Shown in pieces: positions 53,241 through 62,752 of a stretch of DNA of 64,000 bases. The notes under the pieces were generated by a model. The model saw only the letters and a program-made list of their open reading frames with translations, searched no databases and was not told the DNA's origin. How positions within the stretch are numbered: the first letter of the stretch is position 1; each line of letters begins with the position of its first letter. Origin of the DNA: UBA4416 sp963422675 (lineage in GTDB: Bacteria; Bacteroidota; Bacteroidia; B-17B0; Aurantibacillaceae); NCBI GenBank assembly GCA_963422675.2, contig CAXVYS010000021.1, forward strand, positions 186,001 through 250,000, written 5' to 3'. The position numbers and the translations under genes are program-made.

Positions 53241-54719
53241 ATGATAAATACTATTTCCGATACAAATAAATTATTTCCTGTATTCCTTAAACTGGAAAAC
53301 TTACATGTGCTTATTGTAGGCGGGGGTAAAGTGGCTTTAGAAAAAATAGCAGCTGTTTTAGCAAACAGCCCGGCTACAGCCCTTACTATTGTAGCAACTC
53401 ATGTGAGTGAAGATATTAAAGATATTCATGCAAAGCATCCTCACATCAACCTACATCAAAGGTCATTTATCAATAAAGATCTGGATTTGGTAGACCTGGT
53501 AATTGTAGCTGTTAATAATAAAGAAACCAGCCGTGCAATTAAACAGGAGGCCACTAACCGAAAGATCTTTGCAAACGTAGCGGATACACCTGATCAATGT
53601 GATTTTTATTTAGGGGCTATTGTTCAAAAAGGAAATGTGAAAATTGCGATCTCCACCAATGGGAAATCACCCACACTGGCTAAACGAATCAGGGAAACAC
53701 TTGAAGACGTTTTTCCTTTACACATCAATGAATCTATAGATAATCTGATGAAAGTACGAAAACATTTAAGTGGAGATTTTACGGAAAAAGTAAATCAGCT
53801 AAATCATATTACGTCCATATTAGCAGCTAATCCTAAGAAAATAAGGTCAGTAAAAATCAGCAGGCAACGCGTCTGGATCTATAGTTTATCTGTTCCTGCC
53901 TTATTGCTTTCCGGTTATTTGTTAGGCCATTTTTTACCTCCCGGTTTATTAGGAGGTCATGCCTACCGTTTTGCACAATCAGTAGATTCTTCTATTTTCG
54001 TTTATATCCTGGCGGGCTTTACCGCTCAAATGATTGACGGAGCTTTAGGAATGGCTTATGGAGTTACAGCCACTACCTTTTTATTGTCTTTTGGAATTAC
54101 ACCTGCAGCATCAAGTGCGAGTGTACATGCCTCGGAAGTATTTACCAGTGGTGCTTCTGGGTTGATGCATTTGAAGTTTGGTAATGTGAACACTAAATTA
54201 TTTAAGAGTCTTTTAATTCCGGGGGTGATTGGCGCTATTCTGGGGGCGTATATCTTGTCCTCCTTTGAACAGTACAATTATATCATCAAGCCTTTGGTGT
54301 CGTCCTATACATTTATCCTGGGGGTAATAATTATCTTTAAAGCCTTAAGAAAAGACCAGATCCGAAAAAAAATAAAAAGGATTTTTCCTCTGGCAATGGT
54401 AGGAGGCTTTTTAGATTCAATTGGCGGTGGTGGTTGGGGGCCAATTGTTTCTTCAACTTTAATTGCAAGAGGAAGAAATCCGCGTTATACTATAGGTTCC
54501 GTTAATTTAGCCGAATTTTTTATCGCACTTTCAAGCTCATTAACTTTTGTTACCATTATTGGTTTAACCCATTGGACAATTATCATAGGTTTAATTATTG
54601 GTGGTGTAATTGCGGCGCCAATCGGGGCTTATCTGGCAAATAAGATTCCCACAAAAACAATTATGCTCTTGGTAGGAATTGTAGTAATTATCCTAAGTTT
54701 AAAGAGGTTGTTATTTTAA
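53241..54719 (+). CDS. precorrin-2 dehydrogenase fused to a TauE/SafE (TSUP) permease
   Basis: A 492-residue fusion. Residues about 10-200 form the NAD-dependent precorrin-2 dehydrogenase/ferrochelatase domain of siroheme synthase (LHVLIVGGGKVALEKIAAVL; FANVADTPDQCDFYLGAIVQKGNVKIAISTNGKSPTLAKRIRE). After a short linker, about eight membrane helices (about 205-492) match TauE/SafE, with GALGMAYGVTATTFLL, HASEVFTSGASGLMHLKFGN and GGGGWGPIVSS. The soluble half makes siroheme; the permease half probably moves sulfite or another sulfur anion. It lacks the CobA methylase half, supplied by the separate gene at 49458. Confidence 0.9.
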   Translation: MINTISDTNKLFPVFLKLENLHVLIVGGGKVALEKIAAVLANSPATALTIVATHVSEDIKDIHAKHPHINLHQRSFINKDLDLVDLVIVAVNNKETSRAIKQEATNRKIFANVADTPDQCDFYLGAIVQKGNVKIAISTNGKSPTLAKRIRETLEDVFPLHINESIDNLMKVRKHLSGDFTEKVNQLNHITSILAANPKKIRSVKISRQRVWIYSLSVPALLLSGYLLGHFLPPGLLGGHAYRFAQSVDSSIFVYILAGFTAQMIDGALGMAYGVTATTFLLSFGITPAASSASVHASEVFTSGASGLMHLKFGNVNTKLFKSLLIPGVIGAILGAYILSSFEQYNYIIKPLVSSYTFILGVIIIFKALRKDQIRKKIKRIFPLAMVGGFLDSIGGGGWGPIVSSTLIARGRNPRYTIGSVNLAEFFIALSSSLTFVTIIGLTHWTIIIGLIIGGVIAAPIGAYLANKIPTKTIMLLVGIVVIILSLKRLLF

Positions 54720-54788
54720 ATCATGCTGAATTAAACAATAAAAAACACAAACAGTAATAATACATCAAATAATACATAAACATAAAAT

Positions 54789-55799
54789 ATGATAACAACA
54801 GACATAGCCATTATAGGCGCAGGCCCCGTAGCACTTTTCGCTATTTTTGAAGCAGGTTTACTAAAAATGAGATGCCACTTAATCGATTATCTTCCACAGG
54901 TGGGAGGACAACTTTCTGAGATTTATCCTAAAAAACCGATTTACGATATTCCCGGATTCCCTTCTGTACTGGCTCAGGAGCTTGTTGATAATTTAGTGAA
55001 ACAGGCAGAGCCATTTAACCCAACCTATACATTAGGTGAACGCATTGAGAGTTTAGAAAAAATTGGTGACCGTGATTTTATACTCACGACCAATATGGGA
55101 ACTAAAATAAACGCCAGCGTTGTTGTGATTGCAGGCGGACTTGGCTGTTTTGAACCCCGTAAACCCGAAGTAGAAAACCTTACCCGGTTCGAAAATGGGA
55201 AAGGGGTGAGCTATATGGTATTGGATCCTGAAAGTTACCGCGATAAAAACATAGTAATTGCAGGTGGTGGAGACAGCGCTTTAGACTGGACGATTTTTTT
55301 GGCGGATGTAGCAAAAAAAATCACTTTGGTTCATCGGAGTGAATCGTTCAGAGGTGCCCCTGACAGCGTTAATAAAGTGATGAATTTAGCTAAAGAAGGA
55401 AAAATAGACCTCTTACTTAATGCTAATTTAACTAAAGTAACAGGAGATGCTGTTTTAAAAAGTGTGGGTGTAATTGATGCAAAAACAAAAGAGGAACAAT
55501 GGATTGAGGCTGATAATTTAATTCCTCTATTTGGGTTGAGCCCTAAACTGGGATCTATTGAAACGTGGGGGCTGAACATTGATAAAAATACCATTGAAGT
55601 AAACACGGAAGATTATTCAACAAACATAGAAGGTGTTTATGCAATCGGTGATATTAATACGTATAAAAATAAATTGAAATTAATTTTGTGTGGATTTCAT
55701 GAAGCCTCTCTGATGAGCCATAGTGCTTATAAATATATCAATCCGGGGGTTAAATATACCATGAAATATACTACTGTAAATGGGGTGCACGAATTTTAA
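54789..55799 (+). CDS. ferredoxin--NADP reductase, thioredoxin-reductase-like (type 2)
   Basis: A 336-residue flavoprotein with FAD site IIGAGPVALFAIFEAGL, NADP site VIAGGGDSALDWTIFLAD and the C-terminal GDINTYKNKLKLILCGFHEA. It lacks the CxxC of thioredoxin reductase, which points to the YumC-type ferredoxin/flavodoxin reductase. Placed among sulfur genes, it likely feeds electrons to sulfite reductase through a ferredoxin encoded elsewhere. Confidence 0.88.
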   Translation: MITTDIAIIGAGPVALFAIFEAGLLKMRCHLIDYLPQVGGQLSEIYPKKPIYDIPGFPSVLAQELVDNLVKQAEPFNPTYTLGERIESLEKIGDRDFILTTNMGTKINASVVVIAGGLGCFEPRKPEVENLTRFENGKGVSYMVLDPESYRDKNIVIAGGGDSALDWTIFLADVAKKITLVHRSESFRGAPDSVNKVMNLAKEGKIDLLLNANLTKVTGDAVLKSVGVIDAKTKEEQWIEADNLIPLFGLSPKLGSIETWGLNIDKNTIEVNTEDYSTNIEGVYAIGDINTYKNKLKLILCGFHEASLMSHSAYKYINPGVKYTMKYTTVNGVHEF

Positions 55800-55870
55800 A
55801 AAATGGTATCTTTGGTAAAGGCAGTATTCTTGTAAGTGTAAATAAATGGCACTAAAAAATAAAGACACAT

Positions 55871-56329
55871 ATGAAAATTAATATAAAACGATTGGATGAT
55901 GACTTTGAAATGGAAGCATCTAATGAAGAAGGAAGCACATTAAAAATGGATGGCTCTGCCGAAATTGGTGGGCATGGAAAAGGAATGCGGCCTATGCAAC
56001 TATTGCTGGCAGCAGTGGGTGGCTGTAGCTCCATTGATGTGGTGTTAATGTTGAAAAAACAAAAACAGGTAATCGATTCTTTTGAAGTGGAAGTAGAAGG
56101 CCATACCGAAAAAGTGGAAGATCATAAATTGTTCAGGGATATTTGCCTGCATTTTAAGATCACAGGAAAAGTAGATCATGATAAAGCAGAAAGAGCGGTA
56201 AAGTTGTCTATAGATAAATATTGTTCAGTCTCTAAGACCCTTGAGCCAACAGCTACTATAACTTATAAAATAAGCGTTAACCATTTTACCATAAAAGAAC
56301 TTCACAATGGTGAAGAAAAACCAGAATAG
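55871..56329 (+). CDS. OsmC-family protein
   Basis: A 152-residue OsmC/Ohr fold protein. The two family Cys are present in VGGCSSIDVV (about residue 56) and DKYCSVSKTL (about residue 120), so it may be a thiol-dependent peroxidase. The subgroup resembles YhfA. It ends two bases before the MetZ-like gene, in the sulfur operon. Substrate unknown. Confidence 0.88.
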   Translation: MKINIKRLDDDFEMEASNEEGSTLKMDGSAEIGGHGKGMRPMQLLLAAVGGCSSIDVVLMLKKQKQVIDSFEVEVEGHTEKVEDHKLFRDICLHFKITGKVDHDKAERAVKLSIDKYCSVSKTLEPTATITYKISVNHFTIKELHNGEEKPE

Positions 56330-56331
56330 AT

Positions 56332-57498
56332 ATGCAGGATTTACATTTTGAAACCCAGGCCATTCGTGCACAAATGGAACGTAGTGATAACAACGAACAT
56401 TCCGCACCATTGTATTTAACTTCCAGCTTTGTGTTTGATACAGCTGAAGAGATGCGTGCGGCATTTAATGATGAAACCGATGATTTTATTTATTCACGTT
56501 ACACAAATCCTAACGTTAATGAATTCGTCAATAAAGTATGTCTGCTCGAAAATGCGGAACAAGGCGTTGCCTTTGCCTCCGGTATGGCCGCTATTTATAC
56601 AAGCTTTATGGCCTTATTAAAATCAGGTGATCACATCGTATCGTGTTCATCGGTGTTTGGTGCAACTCATGCTATTTTTACCAGGTATTTTCCCAAATTA
56701 AATATTTCATATTCATATTTCAATACCAATAATGTGGAGGAAATTGAAAAACTGATTAAACCGGAAACCCGTTTTATCTATTTGGAAACGCCTACCAATC
56801 CTGCGATTGAATTAATTGACCTTTCTGTTGTTGCTGCGGTTGCAAAGAAACATAAACTCCTTTTAATTGTGGACAATTGTTTTGCAACACCGTACTTGCA
56901 ACAACCTATTAATTTCGGGGCAGATCTGGTAATACATTCAGCTACTAAATATATGGATGGACAAGGTCGTGTACTGGGTGGAGTAGTGGTAGGAAAAAAA
57001 GAACTCATTCATGAAATTTATTTATTTGGAAGGTTAACAGGGCCATCTATGAGTCCGTTTAATGCCTGGGTATTGAGTAAAAGCTTAGAAACCCTCGCCT
57101 TACGAATGGATAAACATTGCAGCAATGCCTTGTCTGTAGCAGAATCACTGGAGGGGCACGCGAAACTGGAAAATGTATCCTATCCGTTTTTACCGTCACA
57201 TCCTAATTACGCCATCGCTAAAAAACAAATGCGGGCAGGAGGTGGTATTATTACCATTACGCTTAAAGGTGGATATGAAGCGGCCAAGCAATTTCTTGAT
57301 AAATTAAAGATGCTGAAAATTTCTCCGAATTTAGGAGATGCACGGAGCATCGTAACACATCCTGCATCCTCTACGCATTGTAAATTATCAGAGCAGGAAC
57401 GCCAAACGGTTGGTATCACACCGGGTTTAATAAGAATTTCAATAGGCCTCGAACATAAAGACGATATTTTAAACGATATTTTAAATGCACTGAATTGA
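56332..57498 (+). CDS. metZ: O-acylhomoserine sulfhydrylase (MetZ-like)
   Basis: A 388-residue PLP enzyme of the Cys/Met-metabolism fold type I family. The PLP lysine is in SATKYMDGQGRVLGG, with the cofactor ring residues in ASGMAAIYTSFMALL and DNCFATPYLQQP. The length and the GQGR after the lysine loop fit MetZ, which joins sulfide to O-acylhomoserine to give homocysteine. It uses the MetX product and the sulfide from the genes around it. Cystathionine gamma-synthase or lyase activity remains possible from sequence alone. Confidence 0.85.
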   Translation: MQDLHFETQAIRAQMERSDNNEHSAPLYLTSSFVFDTAEEMRAAFNDETDDFIYSRYTNPNVNEFVNKVCLLENAEQGVAFASGMAAIYTSFMALLKSGDHIVSCSSVFGATHAIFTRYFPKLNISYSYFNTNNVEEIEKLIKPETRFIYLETPTNPAIELIDLSVVAAVAKKHKLLLIVDNCFATPYLQQPINFGADLVIHSATKYMDGQGRVLGGVVVGKKELIHEIYLFGRLTGPSMSPFNAWVLSKSLETLALRMDKHCSNALSVAESLEGHAKLENVSYPFLPSHPNYAIAKKQMRAGGGIITITLKGGYEAAKQFLDKLKMLKISPNLGDARSIVTHPASSTHCKLSEQERQTVGITPGLIRISIGLEHKDDILNDILNALN

Positions 57499-57594
57499 AT
57501 CTGACTTTGATTTCTCTTCGTCGGCTGGTAGAGAGACTAAGAACTATTTTTTACCTTTTTATAAAAGAGAATACAATACAACAAGAATACGATA

Positions 57595-58296
57595 ATGAAG
57601 GATCAACTAAATACCATACAACACCTCATAGAGAATAAATCCCCGGAAGAATCTATTGCGATCTTAGCAAAAGAATTTCCCGGAAAGGTTGTGTTTTCAA
57701 GTAGTTTGGGATATGAAGACCAGGTGGTGACACATATCATCTTTTCAAATAATTTACCGGTGTCAGTTTTTACGTTAGATACCGGTCGCTTATTTAACGA
57801 AACCTATTCTGTTTTAAACAGCACCTTGGAGCGGTATAAAAAAACAATTCAAGTTTATTATCCGCAAACGGAAGCCATTGAAAAACTGGTAACAGAAAAA
57901 GGGCCTATCAGCTTTTATGAATCCATTGATAACAGAAAAGAATGCTGTTTTGTGAGAAAAGTAGAACCTTTAAAAAGAGCACTGAAGGGAAATAGTATCT
58001 GGATTACCGGTATCAGAGCCGATCAATCCGGAAACAGGCAGGATATGCCTGCAGTAGAATGGGATGAAGCCAATCAAATCATAAAGTTCCATCCGATTTT
58101 AAACTGGACATTGGAAGAAGTGAAACAATACATTACAAAATATAATATTCCTTACAATACATTGCATGACAAAGGTTTTGTAAGCATAGGTTGCGCACCT
58201 TGTACACGGGCTATTTCAGCGGGAGAAGATTTTAGAGCAGGCCGTTGGTGGTGGGAACAAAACGATAAAAAAGAATGCGGGCTACATAGCCATTAA
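57595..58296 (+). CDS. cysH: adenylyl-sulfate (APS) reductase, CysH family with Fe-S cysteines
   Basis: A 233-residue reductase releasing sulfite from activated sulfate. The P-loop-like FSSSLGYEDQVV opens it. Cys 117-118 (KECCFVRK) and Cys 200, 203 (GCAPC) form the CC...CxxC set that binds a 4Fe-4S cluster, and the catalytic Cys 228 is in ECGLH. Enzymes with these four ligands reduce APS directly, in line with the absence of cysC (APS kinase) in the locus. The 96-base gap before it holds no feature I can name. Confidence 0.93.
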   Translation: MKDQLNTIQHLIENKSPEESIAILAKEFPGKVVFSSSLGYEDQVVTHIIFSNNLPVSVFTLDTGRLFNETYSVLNSTLERYKKTIQVYYPQTEAIEKLVTEKGPISFYESIDNRKECCFVRKVEPLKRALKGNSIWITGIRADQSGNRQDMPAVEWDEANQIIKFHPILNWTLEEVKQYITKYNIPYNTLHDKGFVSIGCAPCTRAISAGEDFRAGRWWWEQNDKKECGLHSH

Positions 58297-58377
58297 AAAA
58301 ATATACATAAATACAAAATGTTCACCGTTATGCAGAACTCGATTCAGCATCTCTTTGAACTAAATATAAAACAGACG

Positions 58378-59283
58378 ATGAAACAATCAGATTATTTAGA
58401 TGAATTAGAAGCAGAAGCTATTTACATTCTGCGTGAAGTGGCCGGCCAGTTCGATAGACCTGCGTTATTATTCAGTGGTGGTAAAGACAGCATTTGTTTA
58501 GTGCATCTGGCATTAAAAGCATTCCGCCCGGGTAAATTTCCTTTCCCTTTGGTACATGTGGATACAGGTCATAATTTTCCGGAAGCCATTACATACCGTG
58601 ATAATCTTGCCGAAAAGCTGGGAGAGAAACTCATTGTACGTTATGTGGAAGATACCATCAAACATAAAAAATTACAGGACGGAAAAGGAAAATTTCCCAG
58701 TAGAAATGGCTTGCAAACATATACTTTATTGGAGGTGATAGAGGAGTTTGAATTTGACGCTTGTATTGGTGGAGCGCGTCGCGACGAAGAAAAAGCAAGG
58801 GCAAAGGAACGTATATTTTCTGTGCGGGATGAATTTGGGCAGTGGGATCCGAAAATGCAACGCCCTGAGTTATGGAACATCTATAATGGTAAAATAAATA
58901 AGGGAGAAAACGTGCGGGTATTTCCAATCAGCAATTGGACGGAGCTCGATGTGTGGAATTATATAAAAAGAGAAAACATTGAATTGCCTTCTATTTATTT
59001 TACACACGAAAGAGAATGTATCTTAACGGAACATGGGCAGTTAATGAATACCAACGAATTTGTGCAAAGGGAAGAGAAAGATGTGGTGGTAACGAAGAAC
59101 GTAAGGTACCGAACCGTTGGAGATATGACCTGTACGGCCGCTGTAGAAAGTGAAGCTTATTCGGTAGACGATATCATTGAAGAGCTAAAAGGAGCTAAGA
59201 TCAGCGAACGTGGTGCAACTCGTATGGACGACCGTGTAAGCGAAGCCGCTATGGAAGACCGAAAAAAAGGAGGATATTTTTAG
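58378..59283 (+). CDS. cysD: sulfate adenylyltransferase subunit 2
   Basis: A 301-residue ATP-sulfurylase small subunit joining ATP and sulfate to APS. I use ATG 58378 (MKQSDYLDELEAEAIYILREV), which matches the family's usual N-terminus; the frame open from 58318 adds 20 residues of no known homology. The PP-loop FSGGKDSICLVHLA, HVDTGHNFPEAI, GGARRDEEKARAKERIFS and the C-terminal GAKISERGATRMDD are complete. It pairs with cysN 124 bases on. Confidence 0.95.
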   Translation: MKQSDYLDELEAEAIYILREVAGQFDRPALLFSGGKDSICLVHLALKAFRPGKFPFPLVHVDTGHNFPEAITYRDNLAEKLGEKLIVRYVEDTIKHKKLQDGKGKFPSRNGLQTYTLLEVIEEFEFDACIGGARRDEEKARAKERIFSVRDEFGQWDPKMQRPELWNIYNGKINKGENVRVFPISNWTELDVWNYIKRENIELPSIYFTHERECILTEHGQLMNTNEFVQREEKDVVVTKNVRYRTVGDMTCTAAVESEAYSVDDIIEELKGAKISERGATRMDDRVSEAAMEDRKKGGYF

Positions 59284-59407
59284 TAGTTAAGAGACAGGAA
59301 TGATAAGATATAAGTTTTGTAATAGGATAAAACTGAAATTGTTATTTTTCTCTCATCATGTATAACTACTTATCACTCATAATTTATAACTCAATAACTT
59401 TATTTAA

Positions 59408-60652
59408 ATGCAATTATTAAGATTTTTTACCGCAGGCAACGTTGATGATGGAAAAAGTACCCTCATAGGACGCTTACTGTATGATAGCAATTCTATATCA
59501 ACCGATATTATTGAAACATTAACCCGTCAAAGTAAAACAACAGGTGTTAATTCTGAGATTGATCTGGCTTTATTAACCGATGGTTTAAGAGCAGAGCGGG
59601 AGCAGGGTATAACCATTGATGTGGCTTATAAATATTTCAGTACAAATAAACGTAAATTTATTATTGCCGATACGCCCGGTCATATTCAGTATACACGTAA
59701 TATGTTTACCGGTGCATCAAATGCTCAGTTGGCAATAATACTGGTGGATGCACGGAACGGCATTACCGATCAGACAAAACGCCATTCTATTATTTCCGCT
59801 ATTTTAGGAATGCCACATGTATTGGTTTGTATTAATAAAATGGATCTGGTTAACTACTCGCAAGAAACCTATAAAAAAATAGAAGCAGATTATATCGCAT
59901 TCAGCAAACAATTGGGTATAAAGGAAATTTCTTTTATTCCGGCAAGTGCTTTAACAGGAGATAATGTAGTAACTCCGTCAAAAAACATGGCATGGTACAA
60001 AGGTCCGGCCTTATTAGAATTTTTAGAAACCCTCACCATTGCAGAAATTGAAAAAACAGAAGTGTCAAGATTTCAGGTTCAATATGTGATTCGCCCGCAA
60101 ACTGACGAACTACATGATTACCGGGGCTTTGCAGGTAAGGTGGTAAGCGGCAGGTATAAAAAAGGGCAACGTGTAGTCGTATTGCCATCGGGTATAGAAA
60201 CTGAAATTGACAAAATAGAAGTTCATCAAAAAGAGGTAGAAGTAGCAGAAATAGATACGCCGGTGGTATTGCATTTAAAAGATGATGTGGATATCAGCCG
60301 CGGTAATTCTATTGTTCCTTCGAATCATTTACCTAAAACGGAAAAAGAAATTACAGCAACAATTTGCTGGATGGACAATGCCCCCTTTGTTGCCGGACAA
60401 AAAATTCTGTTGCAACAAAATAGTTTTCGAACGAAGGCTGTTGTTAAAGAAGTGAGCAGTAAAATTGATATTCATTCTTTTGCCCAGCTGGAGAGTGATG
60501 GAACAATAAAACTAAACGATATCTGTAAAGTAGTTATTAAAACAGCCGAACCAATCAGCTTCGACAGCTATCGACAAAACCGTTCGTCAGGTTCTTTTAT
60601 TTTAATTAATGAAAATACAAACAATACGATTGCTGCAGGCACAATAGATTAG
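59408..60652 (+). CDS. cysN: sulfate adenylyltransferase subunit 1
   Basis: A 414-residue GTPase subunit that drives ATP sulfurylase. Signatures: P-loop TAGNVDDGKSTLIGRLLYDS, EREQGITIDVAYKYFST, DTPGHIQYTRNM and NKMDLV, then the elongation-factor-like beta domains. No CysC kinase domain is fused. The 124-base AT-rich gap before it (59284-59407) has no clear hairpin. It is the last gene of the sulfur locus. Confidence 0.95.
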   Translation: MQLLRFFTAGNVDDGKSTLIGRLLYDSNSISTDIIETLTRQSKTTGVNSEIDLALLTDGLRAEREQGITIDVAYKYFSTNKRKFIIADTPGHIQYTRNMFTGASNAQLAIILVDARNGITDQTKRHSIISAILGMPHVLVCINKMDLVNYSQETYKKIEADYIAFSKQLGIKEISFIPASALTGDNVVTPSKNMAWYKGPALLEFLETLTIAEIEKTEVSRFQVQYVIRPQTDELHDYRGFAGKVVSGRYKKGQRVVVLPSGIETEIDKIEVHQKEVEVAEIDTPVVLHLKDDVDISRGNSIVPSNHLPKTEKEITATICWMDNAPFVAGQKILLQQNSFRTKAVVKEVSSKIDIHSFAQLESDGTIKLNDICKVVIKTAEPISFDSYRQNRSSGSFILINENTNNTIAAGTID

Positions 60653-60665
60653 AATGACGGATCGC

Positions 60666-60701
60666 ATAAAAGAAAAAGGCAGCTCCTTCCAGAGCTGCCT
60701 T
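60666..60701 (-). terminator. terminator of fumarylacetoacetase
   Basis: AAGGCAGCTC (60676-60685) and GAGCTGCCTT (60692-60701) form a perfect 10-bp stem over a 6-base loop. On the minus strand it is followed by TTTTTCTTTT, so it ends the gene whose stop is at 60743. On the plus strand only a run of A follows, but it may still block read-through of the cys operon. Confidence 0.85.
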
Positions 60702-60742
60702 CAAAAACAAATTATTGTTCTCAATATATCCTGTTAAAAAAA

Positions 60743-62017
60743 TTAAAGCGCTGGAAGCAAGGTTCCTTTACATTCTCCGAAGCCAATACGTACACCGTCT
60801 TTTTCACAATGTCCTTTAATAATGATAGTGTCATGATCGTTTACAAATTTACGTTCACTCCCGTCTTTTAAAGTCATTGGTTTTGTTCCACGCCAGGTTA
60901 ATTCCATCATACTTCCATACTCTTCCGGTACAGGACCACTAATAGTACCACTTGCCATCATATCCCCCACATTAATATTACAACCATTTACAGTGTGATG
61001 CGCTAATTGCTGCTCCATGGTCCAGTACATATATTTATAATTGGAAGTACAAATCAGATTCTCTTCACCGTTTTGTGGAATTAAAAACACTTCTAGCTTA
61101 ATATCCACATTTTTATTTCCTATATACTCCAGGTATGGTAATACTTTAGGTTCCTGTGCGTAACCTGCTGTTCTGAAAGGTTCAAGAGCATCCAGTGTTA
61201 CAATCCAGGGTGATATAGTACTGGCAAAATTCTTGGATAGAAATGGTCCTAGTGGTACATATTCCCAGGTTTGAATATCACGTGCACTCCAGTCATTAAA
61301 TAATACCATCCCAAAAATATAATCATCGGCATTTTCAATACCAACGGTTTCTCCCATTTGTGTTTGTTTCCCGATAATAAAAGCCGTTTCAAGCTCTATA
61401 TCCAGCAATTTACTTGGCCCATAAACCGGTAATTCACTATCGGCAGGCTTTTGTTGTCCTTTAGGTCTGTGAAAAGAATGTCCACTCGCACAAATACTAC
61501 TGGCTCTTCCATGGTATGCTACCGGTAAGTGTTTCCAGTTTGGCATTAACGCGTTTTTAGGATCGCGGATCATAGTACCAATATTTATAGCATGGTCAAT
61601 ACTACTGTAAAAGTCAGTGTAATCGCCTATTTTAACAGGTAATAATAACGTAACATCACTTTGTTTTTTGAAGATGCTTGTAAAAATTCCTTCTTTTCCT
61701 TTTAATTCGGTATTATCAATCTCTAATAGGTCTGATAACCTGTCCCTTAGCTTACGGGTAATCTCTTTTCCTAAAGCTATAAAGTCGTTTAAATGCACCT
61801 GATCAAATAGTTCTTTAGGGATAGACAGATGCGATAAATAGCCCTGGGAAGCCAGTTCATACAGGTCAATGATGTAATCACCAATAGCAGAGCAGGCGTG
61901 ATGGCTTGTAGAACCGTCACTATATACACCAAAAGGTAAGTTTTGAATAGGAAAATCCGAAGTAGGAAGTGTTTGGATCCAGGATTTTAATTGAGGATTA
62001 TTCGCTTTTATCGTCAT
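60743..62017 (-). CDS. fahA: fumarylacetoacetase
   Basis: The start is ATG 62017 (MTIKANNPQLKSW); the longer frame to 62065 adds a hydrophobic 16-residue stretch that is unsupported. The 424-residue enzyme splits fumarylacetoacetate, the final step of tyrosine breakdown. It has the N-terminal domain (PFGVYSDG), RDFYSSIDHAINIGTMIRDP with the catalytic residues, PVAYHGRASSI, ELETAFIIGK (metal ligands) and FNDWSARDIQ. The other tyrosine-degradation genes are not adjacent. Confidence 0.93.
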   Translation of the reverse strand: MTIKANNPQLKSWIQTLPTSDFPIQNLPFGVYSDGSTSHHACSAIGDYIIDLYELASQGYLSHLSIPKELFDQVHLNDFIALGKEITRKLRDRLSDLLEIDNTELKGKEGIFTSIFKKQSDVTLLLPVKIGDYTDFYSSIDHAINIGTMIRDPKNALMPNWKHLPVAYHGRASSICASGHSFHRPKGQQKPADSELPVYGPSKLLDIELETAFIIGKQTQMGETVGIENADDYIFGMVLFNDWSARDIQTWEYVPLGPFLSKNFASTISPWIVTLDALEPFRTAGYAQEPKVLPYLEYIGNKNVDIKLEVFLIPQNGEENLICTSNYKYMYWTMEQQLAHHTVNGCNINVGDMMASGTISGPVPEEYGSMMELTWRGTKPMTLKDGSERKFVNDHDTIIIKGHCEKDGVRIGFGECKGTLLPAL

Positions 62018-62049
62018 AATATGTTTGTTAAAAAAGAAAAAATTGCTTC

Positions 62050-62078
62050 TTGTAATAATAAGCAAAATTATACATTTG
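62050..62078 (+). promoter_or_regulatory. promoter reading into the secreted-protein gene at 62083
   Basis: TTG (62050-62052) is followed after 18 bases by TACATTTG (62071-62078), a perfect -7 box. The ATG of the gene begins only four bases later, so a transcript from it would be essentially leaderless. It lies in the 65-base divergent gap with fahA. Confidence 0.6.
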
Positions 62079-62082
62079 TAGG

Positions 62083-62745
62083 ATGCAATTTAAAAAACTT
62101 ATTTTTCTTTTTTTGATGTTTTCCACTTTTTTAAAGGCGCAGGTTTATAACGATTTTTCATTCGTATTAAATGAGAAAGCGGTAAATAAAATTTTCGGTG
62201 TGATAGGTGAGATAAGCGGCAAAAGTCAGTATGAAGTGTTGTTGGTTAATGGAGAATACACCTGGATCATTTCTAACCCAAAAATTAATTTATTACCTGA
62301 TAGCAGTGATTTTACCTGTGATGCTAAAGTTACGGTTGGCCCCTTTAGCTACAAATCAAAGGTAATTGGCAATGTTAAGATAGGCTATGATAATAAAACA
62401 AACCTGATCTCTATAAAGATTACCCGTGCCATTTTTGAATTATACACGATGATCCTGGGGAATAAGATCCATATTAAGGACATTCATCTTGAAGATTATT
62501 TTAAGGACCCCTTTGTATTTGAAGGACCTAAGAGCTTTGCAACGGATATGGCATTTACCATGCCCGATAGTACAGAGAAAAAAATATATGTTCAACCTAC
62601 TGATTGTATTATGCGTGTTATCAGGCAATCTATCATCACCTCTTGCGAAATAGCGGCCAGCGATAAGCCTTTTAAACAAGTAGTTAAAGTAATGCCGCCT
62701 ATTCAAACAGCGGATAAAAGCAACGAATTAAACATTAAAAAATAA
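62083..62745 (+). CDS. secreted protein of unknown function
   Basis: A 220-residue protein with a signal peptide (about 1-19, ending LKAQ). The mature part has many beta strands with a repeated I-S-x-P-K-I type and one Cys pair in the C-terminal third. It has a weak look of the lipid-binding TULIP/YceB-like fold, but I would not claim it. It is followed by a PAP2 phosphatase after 7 bases, which suggests an envelope-lipid context. Confidence 0.55.
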   Translation: MQFKKLIFLFLMFSTFLKAQVYNDFSFVLNEKAVNKIFGVIGEISGKSQYEVLLVNGEYTWIISNPKINLLPDSSDFTCDAKVTVGPFSYKSKVIGNVKIGYDNKTNLISIKITRAIFELYTMILGNKIHIKDIHLEDYFKDPFVFEGPKSFATDMAFTMPDSTEKKIYVQPTDCIMRVIRQSIITSCEIAASDKPFKQVVKVMPPIQTADKSNELNIKK

Positions 62746-62752
62746 ATCAAGG

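Noticed and set aside
58318..58377. Extended N-terminus of cysD
   Set aside because: Family proteins begin near YLDELEAEAIY; the 20 extra residues are unsupported.
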